The position numbers and the translations under genes were made by a program. 64,000 bases of DNA from NCBI RefSeq assembly GCF_001189295.1, contig NZ_CP012159.1, forward strand, positions 868,001 through 932,000, written 5' to 3'. The stretch comes from Chondromyces crocatus (GTDB taxonomy: Bacteria; Myxococcota_A; Polyangia; Polyangiales; Polyangiaceae). How positions within the stretch are numbered: the stretch's first letter is position 1; each line of letters opens with the position of its first letter. A model generated the notes under the pieces. That model saw only the letters and a list, made by a program, of their open reading frames with translations, did no database searches and was not told the origin of the DNA. Positions 25,594 through 33,848 of this stretch are shown piece after piece.

Positions 25594-26139
25594 ATGCACG
25601 ACGCGAACGAGACCAAACGACCGCAGCATCCCCAGGACACCACCCAGGGGGGGACCCGGGGTTCCCTTCAGGAGCTCTATGAGCTGTTGAAGGAGTTCGA
25701 CGTGGCCCTCCTTATCACCCAGACGCCGCAGGGCTTCCTGCGCGCGCGTCCCATGGCCATGCAGAACCCGGACGAGGTTCCGGATTGCGATCTCTGGTTC
25801 GTCACGAGCGACGAGACGCCGAAGGTGGGAGAGATCGAAAAGGAGCATCAGGTCGCCATCGCCTGCTACCGACCGCGCGATCGCGCCTACCTTTCCATCT
25901 CGGCCGTCGCGCGCGTCGAGCGGGACAACGAGACCATCAAGCGCCTGTGGAAGCCCGACTGGCAGGCCTGGTTGCCTCATGGCGCCGAGCAGACGGCGCT
26001 CCTCAAGCTCACGCTCGAGCGCGCCGAGTACTGGGAGCCCAAGGGCGGGGTCCTGCGGGTGCTCTACGAGCAGGCCAAGGCCGTGCTCACGGGCGAGTCG
26101 GCGGGGAAGGGGCTGGAGCCCGTCAAGCACGTCGCCTGA
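25594..26139 (+). CDS. Pyridoxamine 5'-phosphate oxidase-like / general stress protein 26 family
   Basis: A 181-residue flavin-binding split-barrel protein. After a polar N-terminus, the barrel runs from about 22 (LQELYELLKEFDVALLITQTPQGFLRARPMAMQ) through DLWFVTSDETPKVGEIEKEHQVAIACY and AYLSISAVARVERD to the typical RAEYWEPKGGVLRVLYEQAKAVLTG end. It probably binds FMN or F420/haem and acts in oxidative stress; the exact cofactor is not readable. The ATG at 25594 follows GGTTGAGCC; the frame is open upstream without coding character. Confidence 0.85.
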   Translation: MHDANETKRPQHPQDTTQGGTRGSLQELYELLKEFDVALLITQTPQGFLRARPMAMQNPDEVPDCDLWFVTSDETPKVGEIEKEHQVAIACYRPRDRAYLSISAVARVERDNETIKRLWKPDWQAWLPHGAEQTALLKLTLERAEYWEPKGGVLRVLYEQAKAVLTGESAGKGLEPVKHVA

Positions 26140-26179
26140 GCTCCCTTGAGCCGCCTGCGCGTCGCTCGCGGGTGGGCGA

Positions 26180-26196
26180 ACCGCCGCGTCGGCGGT
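26180..26196 (+). terminator. Hairpin between stress-protein and thioredoxin-lipoprotein genes
   Basis: ACCGCCG-CGT-CGGCGGT, a perfect 7-bp stem with a 3-nt loop, 40 bp past the upstream stop and 14 bp before the next ATG. Terminator or leader hairpin. Confidence 0.4.
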
Positions 26197-26210
26197 ACTA
26201 GAGTGGCTCC

Positions 26211-26762
26211 ATGAAGCCGCGCTGCCTGGCCCTTCGCTCCTTGCAACGACGCTGCGCCTCTGTCGTGTTCGTATCGCTCCTCGTCCTCGGCGCCTGTGAC
26301 AGAGACCAGCCTGCGCCCTCGACGCCACCTGCCTCGCCACCGACGACGGCGCCGACCCCCACCAAGCCAGAGATCGTGCTCGCCTCGGATCGGGGCGGCA
26401 GCGTGATGGACGTGGTCCAGACCGAGCTGGAGCGAGCCAGGCGGGAAGGGCGGGAGCTCGTCGTCTACGTGGGAGCGCCTTGGTGCGAGCCGTGTACACG
26501 ATTCCACCAGGCCATCGAGGCGGGCGAGCTCGATGCCGTGTTCCCCACCCTGCGGCTGCTCGAGTTCGATCTCGAGCGCGACGAAGCGCGGCTGAAGCAG
26601 GCTGGATACCGCTCCAGGATGATCCCACTCTTCGCCATTCCGACGCCGACGGGAGAGGCCTCCTCACTGCGCATCGAGGGGTCGATCAAGGGGGAAGGCG
26701 CCGTCCTCGACATTGCCCCCAGACTGCGCACGTTGATGGCGCAAGCCCAGGCAGAACGCTGA
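26211..26762 (+). CDS. Thioredoxin-fold lipoprotein
   Basis: A 183-residue exported thioredoxin-like protein. A signal peptide with lipobox VLGAC puts the lipidated Cys at about residue 28. A Pro/Thr-rich tether leads to a thioredoxin fold: LVVYVGAPWCEPCTRFHQAI with active site CEPC, and a cis-Pro region RSRMIPLFAIPTPTG. It is likely a periplasmic disulfide oxidoreductase anchored in a membrane. The next gene, 102 bp downstream on the same strand, encodes a lipoprotein with eight cysteines, a plausible substrate (inference). Confidence 0.87.
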   Translation: MKPRCLALRSLQRRCASVVFVSLLVLGACDRDQPAPSTPPASPPTTAPTPTKPEIVLASDRGGSVMDVVQTELERARREGRELVVYVGAPWCEPCTRFHQAIEAGELDAVFPTLRLLEFDLERDEARLKQAGYRSRMIPLFAIPTPTGEASSLRIEGSIKGEGAVLDIAPRLRTLMAQAQAER

Positions 26763-26864
26763 TTTTTCGGCAGTTCGCCGAGTGCGCGTGCGGGCGTAGG
26801 CTGCGCAGAACGTCCTCCACGGGTCGGCTTCCTCTTTGCAGAGGGCCAGCGCGGAGGAATTCAC

Positions 26865-27365
26865 ATGAAACTGACTCGTCTAGGAGGGATCTCGACGATC
26901 GTGGTGATGGGCGTCCTCGCGCTCGGCTGTCGCTCACGTGAGGAACAAGCCCTCGGGACGGAGCGCGAGCGCCCCGTCCAGGCGCCGCCGGCCACGCCCA
27001 ACGTGCCCCCCGTGGTACCGCACGCCGAGCAGCCCCATACCCAGCAGCCCAGCACGGGGATGCAGCATGGTGCGGGCATGCAAGCAGGCCTCCGACCGGC
27101 CAACCAGATCGCGCAGGCGCGCTGCGAGCAGATGCAGCGGTGCGGCAACATCGCCCAGGGGAAGAAGTACGCGAACATGGACGCCTGCCTGAGCGAGGTC
27201 CGTCGGGACTGGCAGGAGGAGCTCAACGCCTATGAGTGTCCAGGCGGGTACGATCAGAAAGAGCTCAGCGAGTGCCTCTCCGAGCTGCGGAACGAGACGT
27301 GCAACAGCCCCTTGTCGCGTCTCAGCTCCGTCGTGGCCTGTCGGTCATCCGATATCTGCGAATGA
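26865..27365 (+). CDS. DUF6184-type cysteine-rich lipoprotein
   Basis: A 166-residue lipoprotein. The signal peptide ends in lipobox ALGC at about residue 24. A Pro/His/Gln linker precedes a compact domain from about 80 with eight cysteines (ARCEQMQRCGN, MDACLSEVRRDW, AYECPGG, SECLSELRNETCNSP, ACRSSDIC). The pattern matches the DUF6184 family of myxobacterial lipoproteins, which has been linked by name to natural-product loci; no biosynthetic cluster is seen here. Four disulfides are likely in the periplasm. Confidence 0.78.
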   Translation: MKLTRLGGISTIVVMGVLALGCRSREEQALGTERERPVQAPPATPNVPPVVPHAEQPHTQQPSTGMQHGAGMQAGLRPANQIAQARCEQMQRCGNIAQGKKYANMDACLSEVRRDWQEELNAYECPGGYDQKELSECLSELRNETCNSPLSRLSSVVACRSSDICE

Positions 27366-27403
27366 AGCCGAGAGGTGGATGAGCATGACGACCTGACACC
27401 AGC

Positions 27404-27452
27404 GAGCCGTGGCAGGGCGCCCCGCAATCGCATGGACGCCCTGCCCCGGCTC
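27404..27452. terminator. Bidirectional terminator between convergent genes
   Basis: A 16-bp-arm hairpin: GAGCCG, one mismatch, then GGCAGGGCG pairs with CGCCCTGCC, mismatch, CGGCTC around a 17-nt loop. It sits between the stop of the DUF6184 gene (plus) and the stop of ppc (minus). Confidence 0.65.
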
Positions 27453-27469
27453 AGCTTCCTCGTCCCGTC

Positions 27470-30184
27470 TCAGCCGGTGTTCCTCATCCCCGCCGCAATG
27501 CCGTTCAGCGTGAGCAGCAGCTCGCGATCCCGGACGTCGGCACCCGCGCGCTCGCTGCGGAGCAGCTCGATCTGCAGGTAGGAGAGAGGATCGACGTAGG
27601 GGTTCCTCAGTGCAATCGAGCGCTTCAGCGTGGGGTTCCCGTCCAGCAGCTTGCTCACGTCGAGTATCCGCTTGATCCACCGGCGCGTGAGCGCGTGCTC
27701 CTCGAGGATGCGCGGCGCGATCGCGTCACGGACGTCGGCGGGGGCGAGTTCGGCATAGCGTGCGAAGATGGAGATCTCCGACTTCGCGAGCACCATCTCC
27801 ACACTGCTGAGCAGCGCGCTGAAAAAGGGCCAGGACGCCGCCATCTCGCGGAGCTGTGCGACGCCCCCCGGCTTTTTACCGAAAGAGGCCAGGCCGCTCC
27901 CCACGCCATACCACGCCGGCAGGATGGCGCGGTTCTGCGTCCAGGAGAACACCCAGGGGATGGCGCGCAACGACTCCATCCCTCCCGAGGCACGCTTGCT
28001 CGGACGAGAGCCGATGTTGAGCCGCGTGATCGCGTCGAGGGGCGTCGCCGTCGCGAAGAAACGCTCGAAGCGTGGATCCTCCCAGACGAGGGCGCGGTAC
28101 GCGCGACGTCCACCCTCGGCCATCTCATCGAAGGCTGCCGCGTAGCGAGCATGCTGGGCGTCACCGGGTCGCGGCTGGACGTCGAGGGTGTGGAGCAGCG
28201 CGCCGCCGAGCACCAGCTCCAGCGTGCGCAGCGCAAGCTGGGGCCGCGCGTACTTGTGATCGAGGGCCTCCCCTTGCTCGGTGGCCTTGTAGCGACCTGC
28301 CACGGCGCCCGGCGGCAAGGCCAGGATCGCCTGCTGTGCCGGACCTCCGCCGCGCGCCACGCTCTCGCCGCGCCCGTGGAAGATGCGCAGCGCGATCCCT
28401 GCCTCTCGCGCGATTTCCGGCAGGGCCTCCTGCGTCCGCCGGAGGGCGGCGGCGGCGGCCAAGAGGCCGACCTCTTTGCTCGAGTCGCTGTACCCGATCA
28501 TCACCTCCTGCGCGCCGCGGGCCTTCACGTGCTCGCGGTACTCGGGGTGGTCGAGGAGGGCGCGGACGATGTCCGCGCTGGCATTCAGCGCGTCGTGGGA
28601 TTCGAAGAGGGGGACGATGTCGATGTGAGCCCCCGCCGTCCCCTTGATCCCCAGCCCGACCGCACGCGCGCACGCCAGCGCCGCGAGCACGTCGTCCGGG
28701 CCCTGGGTCATGGACAAGATCAAGGTCCTGCACGCTCTCTCCCCACCCTCCCGCTGTGCGCGGGCGATGGCGTCGAGGGCGCCGAGCAGCCGCGCGGCCC
28801 CCGAGGTCACCTCCACCGTCGTGGAAGACGAGAGTGTCCGCGCGGCAGCGCGGGCGTCCTCCGCGGGGGCGCGCGCTTCCAGCTCGGCGATGGAGAAGCC
28901 GAAGACCCGCACCCGGGCGAGCAGCGCGCGGACCTCCTCTGCGCCGGAGCGGGCACACCCCGCGGCCACGAGCGTGTCCGCCACCAGCGCGAGGTCCTTG
29001 GTGAGTTCCTCCGGCGCGCTGTACGCCGCCTCGTTGCCGGTCGGCGTCGCCGCGGGAGACTCGCTTCCGTGGCCGTCCATGCGCCGGCGCAGGAAAGCGC
29101 GCCGTGCCTCACCGAGCGCGAGCGTCGCCTCGAGCCGCGCCTGCACGAACCGGAGCTTGCGGCGCCACGGCTCCCCCTCGGTCCGTGGCGCCCAGGTAGC
29201 GGCCACGTCGGGCAGCCGCCGCGCGTCCTCGTCGAGGGACGCCAGCAAGGAAGGCGGAGGCGTCACGTGCCGGCTCGACTGCGATAGCGCATCCCCGAGC
29301 CGTGCCGCCGCCCGCACCAGCAGCCGGAGGCCGCGCACCCGGTACGCGAGGATGGCGTCTTCCAGGACCTCGGGCGTCACCCGAGGGTTCCCGTCCATGT
29401 CCCCGCCCACCCAGGAGTGGATCCGGACCGGGTTCGGCAGCGCGCCCAGCGGCTCGTTGTAGGCATGAGCGAAGGCGCGCTCGAGCTGATCCGAGACGTC
29501 GGGCAAGAGGTCCCAGAGGATCTCCTCGATGTACCAGGCGACGTTCTTCACCTCGTCCCCCACCGAGGGCCGCTCGTGTCGGATCTCGTCCGTCTGCCAG
29601 AGCGCGGTGATCTCTTCACGGGCCGCCGCGAGCGCGCGCTCCTGCTCGACCGGCGTGAGGGCGCAGCGGTCGCGCTGCTCCAGGTACTCCGCCAGCCGGA
29701 AGAGCTTCGCGAGCACGGTGCGCCGTGAGGCCTCGGTCGGGTGTGCCGTCACGGTGAGGGTGACCTCCAGCGACTGCGCCGCCTCGCGCGCCCGCTGCGC
29801 CGAGACGCCCGCGCGCCGGAGGGCGAGGAACGTCGCCTCCAGCGAGCCGCGCTGGGGCTCGGCGTCGGTTGCATGTGCGCGCGCTCGCCGGATGCGGTGG
29901 TGCTGCTCGGCCAGGTTGACCAGCCGGAAGTAGACGGTGAAGGCGCGGATGATCGGCTCCACCTGCTCGGCGGGGAGGGTCGCGAGCGCCTCGGCCAGCT
30001 CGGCGGCGGCCTGGGCTCGACCCTCGTGAGGGCCGCGTCGGCGGCGGATGGACAGGAGGCGGATGCGCTCTTCCTGGTCGAAGAGCGCCTGCCCTTCCTG
30101 CTCCCGGAGGACTTCACCGAGGAGGTGACCGAGCATGCGAACATCCCGGCGGAGCGGGCGGTCTATCTCGCGACGTCGTTGCAT
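27470..30184 (-). CDS. ppc: Phosphoenolpyruvate carboxylase
   Basis: Adds bicarbonate to phosphoenolpyruvate to give oxaloacetate, refilling the TCA cycle. The 904-residue length is normal for the family. The catalytic His is in VTAHPTEASRRTV (about 147-159). The Lys site is in GYSDSSKEVGLLAAA, the glycine-rich FHGRGESVARGGGP lies just after, and the C-terminus ends in the conserved LTLNGIAAGMRNTG. The ATG at 30184 is the longest start; M17 (LGHLLGEVLREQEG) would also fit the family. It diverges from the AMIN-like lipoprotein gene across 93 bp. Confidence 0.96.
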   Translation of the reverse strand: MQRRREIDRPLRRDVRMLGHLLGEVLREQEGQALFDQEERIRLLSIRRRRGPHEGRAQAAAELAEALATLPAEQVEPIIRAFTVYFRLVNLAEQHHRIRRARAHATDAEPQRGSLEATFLALRRAGVSAQRAREAAQSLEVTLTVTAHPTEASRRTVLAKLFRLAEYLEQRDRCALTPVEQERALAAAREEITALWQTDEIRHERPSVGDEVKNVAWYIEEILWDLLPDVSDQLERAFAHAYNEPLGALPNPVRIHSWVGGDMDGNPRVTPEVLEDAILAYRVRGLRLLVRAAARLGDALSQSSRHVTPPPSLLASLDEDARRLPDVAATWAPRTEGEPWRRKLRFVQARLEATLALGEARRAFLRRRMDGHGSESPAATPTGNEAAYSAPEELTKDLALVADTLVAAGCARSGAEEVRALLARVRVFGFSIAELEARAPAEDARAAARTLSSSTTVEVTSGAARLLGALDAIARAQREGGERACRTLILSMTQGPDDVLAALACARAVGLGIKGTAGAHIDIVPLFESHDALNASADIVRALLDHPEYREHVKARGAQEVMIGYSDSSKEVGLLAAAAALRRTQEALPEIAREAGIALRIFHGRGESVARGGGPAQQAILALPPGAVAGRYKATEQGEALDHKYARPQLALRTLELVLGGALLHTLDVQPRPGDAQHARYAAAFDEMAEGGRRAYRALVWEDPRFERFFATATPLDAITRLNIGSRPSKRASGGMESLRAIPWVFSWTQNRAILPAWYGVGSGLASFGKKPGGVAQLREMAASWPFFSALLSSVEMVLAKSEISIFARYAELAPADVRDAIAPRILEEHALTRRWIKRILDVSKLLDGNPTLKRSIALRNPYVDPLSYLQIELLRSERAGADVRDRELLLTLNGIAAGMRNTG

Positions 30185-30277
30185 GGTCGCGGAGCATACC
30201 GCGTCGACGCGCCGCGTCGCCCCGCGCTAGGATGCGGCGGTCGTCCGCGAGCGTTAGATGGGAAACGAGGAGGCACG

Positions 30278-30931
30278 GTGAAAGAACGGTGGGTGACGGC
30301 GACGATGATGGCCTGTGTCCTGGCCGGCTGTTCGAACAACGCAGGGAACGGCTCGGCTCCAGTGCCCGACGTGACGCCGATCGATACGCGGCCCGTCGAG
30401 GCCACGCCGACGGCCGACGCGGTGCCTCCTGTGCCGCAGCCTTCGCCCAAGGCGCGCCCCGCGGCGGAGGAGACGACCGATGAGGCCCCGGCCTTCGAAG
30501 GGACGACGGCGCCCAGTGAGAAGCTGCGCACCGGCATCAAGGCGACCCCGGTCGTGAAGGATGTCCGCGCCGCGGCCAATGAAGGCTTCGATCGGGTGGT
30601 GCTCGATCTCGAGGGGCAGGCAGTGACCGGCTGGAAGGCCCGCTATCTCACGGGGCCTGCCGTGCGCTGTGGCTCGGGGGATCCCATCAAGTCCGACGCC
30701 AAGGCGCTCCTGGAGATCACCTTGCTGCCGGCGCAGGCCCACGACGACAAGGGCAACGCCACAGTGAAGGACCGCGAGCGCAAGCCAGGCCTCAAGGTGC
30801 TGAAGGAGCTGACGCAGGTGTGCGATTTCGAGGGTCAGGTGAGCTGGGTCCTCGGGCTCTCGGAGAAGGCGCCTTACCGCGTGCTGGAGCTGTCGAGCCC
30901 GTCGCGCATCGTCGTCGACGTCCGACGCTGA
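30278..30931 (+). CDS. AMIN-like domain lipoprotein
   Basis: A 217-residue lipoprotein starting at GTG 30278, with a strong GAGGAGG ribosome site. The lipobox VLAGC lies at about residue 17. An acidic, Pro/Thr-rich tether (20-90) precedes an AMIN-like beta domain (VVKDVRAAANEGFDRVVLDLEG..., SWVLGLSEKAPYRVLELSSPSRIVVDVRR). AMIN-type domains localise proteins to periplasmic structures such as peptidoglycan or secretin complexes. The role here is unknown. Confidence 0.8.
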   Translation: MKERWVTATMMACVLAGCSNNAGNGSAPVPDVTPIDTRPVEATPTADAVPPVPQPSPKARPAAEETTDEAPAFEGTTAPSEKLRTGIKATPVVKDVRAAANEGFDRVVLDLEGQAVTGWKARYLTGPAVRCGSGDPIKSDAKALLEITLLPAQAHDDKGNATVKDRERKPGLKVLKELTQVCDFEGQVSWVLGLSEKAPYRVLELSSPSRIVVDVRR

Positions 30932-31774
30932 GCTGAACCGTCCCCCGAGGGCCGTGGTGAACCCGTCCGCTCCGGACGAAGTTCGGCGGCTCCCCTCCTC
31001 CTTTCGCTCCTCACAACAGACAGCGCCCCGCTCTTCGACCCCGCCCGCGGGGGCCGCGATGAGCCGATCCGTGGTGGACGCATCAACCCGTGGTGGAGGG
31101 GGATCTGGGGTCGCTTCGCTGCAAATTCCCTCAAAAATCCCGCTCGCCCGCGTCCAGAACGCCGGAGTGCCCTGTGAGAAAAAGTGAGGTGATTCACCTG
31201 CCCCTCCCAGGAAACGGCGCGGAGGTTGGCGGAACAGGTCGCGTCAGCGGCCGACGTGACCATGTCACGGCCGCGACCTGCCCCCGTCAGTCGCTGACGC
31301 GACCATGTCACGGTCGGGACCGGGGCCCATCAGCGGCCGACGCGACCATGGCACGAAATCCGATCCGGGGATGCGTTCGACGGTGCCTGGGTGAGCGCGC
31401 ATCCAGAGCGCGTCACCCGTCGACCGCCTGTGGTGTTCCCGATGAACCCTCACGCCACGGCGGACGCTGACATCGAGGCAGGGGTGGACCGGGGCCTAGC
31501 CCCCCGATGGGTCGATCGGTCCCGCGCGCCAAGGGGTCGTCGGCACCTCCCGCCGGCAGGAGCCCGGGTGGACCTGTCCGCATCGCGCAGGGGACCGGCC
31601 AGCGCACGGGCGTGACCCGACGAAAAAACGAGCGCTGTGACCTGGTCCGGCGCAGAGGCCACGAGGTGGTCATCGTGGACGGATCAGAGGTCCTCGTTCT
31701 CCGCTGAACCAGGCACACGGAGCCCGTGCGGCGGGACCGCGCGCCGTCCCCACGGGGCTCTGGCGCCGCGTGGG
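30932..31774. other. 843-bp gene-free interval between convergent genes
   Basis: No ORF with codon bias typical of this genome. It contains the three-copy 43-bp repeat at 31241-31369. Because both flanking genes end here, promoters are not expected, so its length is unusual; a decayed gene or structural/regulatory DNA are options. Confidence 0.6.
31241..31369. repeat. Three imperfect 43-bp tandem repeats
   Basis: Units start at 31241, 31284 and 31327. The shared core is TCAG-N6-GACG-N-GACCATG-N-CAC. Units 1 and 2 agree at about 33 of 43 positions; unit 3 is close over its first 28. Unit 1 contains the dyad GTGAC-CAT-GTCAC. Confidence 0.85.
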
Positions 31775-32995
31775 TCAGCCGCCAGCGCTGGGCCGCCGCG
31801 CTGGCGCGCTCGACGCCGACTGCTCTGGCGGGAGACGACGCGCAGGGATCACGGGAGGCCGGAGCGCTGGAGGCTCCGCCGCGGCGCCCGGGCGGGGGAT
31901 GTTCAGGATGCGCTTCGCCTTGATGAACGTCCCCTTCAGGTTGTTGGCGCGCTGGATAGCTTCCACCGTGACGCCATACCGCTTGGCGAGGATGCCCAGG
32001 GTCTGGCCGTTCTTCACGACGTGACGGATGTATTTCACCGCCGGTTGCACGACGCCTTGCTTCGCCAGAAAGCGGTGCGCGCGCGCGGCCGACGCCTGGG
32101 CGATGGGGCTGAAGAAGCGGATGTGCAGGTGGTTCGCGTGCCCTCGTGCATGACGGATGATCGGCCGCGGGCTGCGGGAGCCGTACTGGAAGACCTGATC
32201 GATCCAGGCGGGGTCTTCGCCGCTCGCCAGCGCGTACTCCCTAAGCAGGCGCTGCACGCCGGAGTCGATCAGGATCATCTCCACGTCGGTCTCGGTGATC
32301 AGGGCGCGGACGAACGCCCAGGAGCGCTCTCGGTCCAGGTTCTGCGCCGTCGCGCGGTGGAATCCGGGCTTCTGTGGCGTGAGGTAGTAGCTGATGTCGA
32401 CGTCACGCCCGGCTTGGTGGCTGACGTGTGGAGAGAGCGGACCACCGTGCTTGGCGCTGATGTGGCCGAGGTACAGCGGGGGGCTGTCGGGGTGCTTCCG
32501 TCGCGTTGCCCGGATGGCGCGGACGAGGTAGTCGACGGTCTCCTGGGTGCCCCACGCGAAGGCGGGCGAGATGTGCGACCAGCCCTCGCCCTCGGGCATC
32601 TGCACGCCATTGAAGAGGCGTCCCGCGTTGGTGGCGCCGAGCGAGAGCGAGCCCAGCGAGGCCGGATCCTCGCGCACCATGCGCTCGATGTCGGCGTCGG
32701 TCAGCGCGGCGAGGGGGGAGACGGGCGGTTGAGCCCGCGCGCCTCCGGCCGACGCCTGCTCGCTGGTGTCGTCGACCTCGTCGTCCGGATCGTCCTCGCC
32801 CTCGTGGTCGCAAGCTTCGAGGTCGTCCGTCTGGCCATCCGCCGTGGCGTGGAGGGACGTGTCGGCTGATTCGGCTGCGCGCGACGAGGTGTCAGGACCC
32901 CCTGGCGGGTGCCCCGCGCCGTGTCGTGCCGTGCGCGCGGGGCTCGTCGCACACGCGCCCAGGAGCAGCACGATCCCGAGTGACCATCGCGGCAT
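31775..32995 (-). CDS. MepA-type murein endopeptidase lipoprotein with LysM domain
   Basis: A 406-residue cell-wall hydrolase. The signal peptide and lipobox GIVLLLGAC give a lipidated Cys at about residue 15. An acidic, Ser-rich tether (20-110) leads to a penicillin-insensitive murein endopeptidase (M74/MepA) domain with zinc ligands in KHGGPLSPHVSHQAGRDVDISYY and HARGHANHLHIRF. A LysM peptidoglycan-binding repeat follows (VKNGQTLGILAKRYGVTVEAIQRANNLKGTFI...), then a Pro-rich tail. It cleaves peptide cross-links in murein. ATG 32995 is chosen because it opens the signal peptide. Confidence 0.9.
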   Translation of the reverse strand: MPRWSLGIVLLLGACATSPARTARHGAGHPPGGPDTSSRAAESADTSLHATADGQTDDLEACDHEGEDDPDDEVDDTSEQASAGGARAQPPVSPLAALTDADIERMVREDPASLGSLSLGATNAGRLFNGVQMPEGEGWSHISPAFAWGTQETVDYLVRAIRATRRKHPDSPPLYLGHISAKHGGPLSPHVSHQAGRDVDISYYLTPQKPGFHRATAQNLDRERSWAFVRALITETDVEMILIDSGVQRLLREYALASGEDPAWIDQVFQYGSRSPRPIIRHARGHANHLHIRFFSPIAQASAARAHRFLAKQGVVQPAVKYIRHVVKNGQTLGILAKRYGVTVEAIQRANNLKGTFIKAKRILNIPRPGAAAEPPALRPPVIPARRLPPEQSASSAPARRPSAGG

Positions 32996-33848
32996 GGGGC
33001 GGCATGTTACCCGATCACCGCGCGGAGGGAACCCGCGGGCCGTCAGCGCATCCGTCCCCGTGACGCTTGGCACATCGCGTACGCGCCGTGTGTGCTTGGC
33101 GCGCTCCGTCGCGCTCGATCGCCGGAGAGCGCGTGTCGGTGTCACGCCGACGGACACGCACGCGGGAGTCCGCGTGGATGTGCCGTCAGTGTCCTCGATA
33201 CCACGCGCACGGAGCGCTTCGCGTGCGCGGGTTCGCGCACGGTGTCGAGGTGGACGGCTCACGAGAGGTGCGTCGACGCACGCGGTGTGCGTCGACGCAT
33301 GCAGTGTGCGCCGACGCGAGATGCACGCAGCGGCGCGCGATGCTCATTGCGGCGCAAGATGCGCCTCGCGACGCATGATGGGCGCCTCGCCGGATGGACA
33401 GCGCGCATCGCGATGCCCGTCGCCGTCCTGGCTTGCAGGAGGGACTCGTGACGTGACGAACAGACGAGCGTGCGCGCCTCGACGACATCGCGTGCGCACC
33501 TCGACGCCCCACCATGGGCTCACGACGACGCGACGAGCCACGGGCCATGCGCACCTCCGTGGGTTGTCCTGCGCTCCACGGTGGGGTCCTCGCCTCAGCC
33601 GCTTCACGGTGGCCCCCTTGCCCCCGGGCGCCGCCTGGTCTCATGCTGCCGCCGTGTCTCCGCGTCCTCCGAGCGGCCGCGCCGGACGGGCCGGCGGTGA
33701 GCATCCCGCGCCCCGGCCTTCGCGCACGTCACGCGCGGTGAAGGCCGCTTCTCCGCGGGCGAGCGCCCCGACCGCTCTCCAGACCGCGCGTCGACAGGCG
33801 CCGGCGTCGGCCCTCTCCAGGCCTGCGGCGCCCGGGCGAAAAGATCCG
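32996..33848. other. 853-bp divergent gene-free interval with palindromic repeats
   Basis: Lies between the MepA-type gene (minus) and recD2 (plus). All frames are Arg/Ser-rich without coding character. Around 33240-33380 there is a cluster of GTGCGTCGACGCA-like palindromes and related GCGACGCA words. It may hold promoters and operator sites for either gene. Confidence 0.6.
33268..33299. repeat. Pair of TGCGTCGACGCA palindromes
   Basis: GTGCGTCGACGCAC is a perfect 14-bp palindrome at 33268-33281. A second TGCGTCGACGCA lies at 33288-33299, 19 bp on, and degenerate copies follow at about 33307-33322. Spacing near two helical turns fits cooperative binding by a dimeric protein (inference). Confidence 0.7.

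Noticed and set aside
29741-30277. Extension of the AMIN-like lipoprotein frame upstream into ppc
   Set aside because: It would be antisense to ppc; the GTG at 30278 has a strong ribosome site and opens a lipoprotein signal.
31241-31369. 43-bp repeats as a CRISPR array
   Set aside because: Imperfect units with no unique spacers of constant length; no cas genes.
33186-33704. Minus-strand 172-codon frame in the recD2 upstream region
   Set aside because: Arg/Ser/His-rich with repeated ACxxxxxRR words that derive from the DNA palindromes; no ribosome site or known domain.
32766-33848. Upstream extension of the RecD2 frame to 1121 residues
   Set aside because: The added 361 residues are Arg/Ser/Thr-rich without domain similarity; family length and the OB-like start fit the ATG at 33849.
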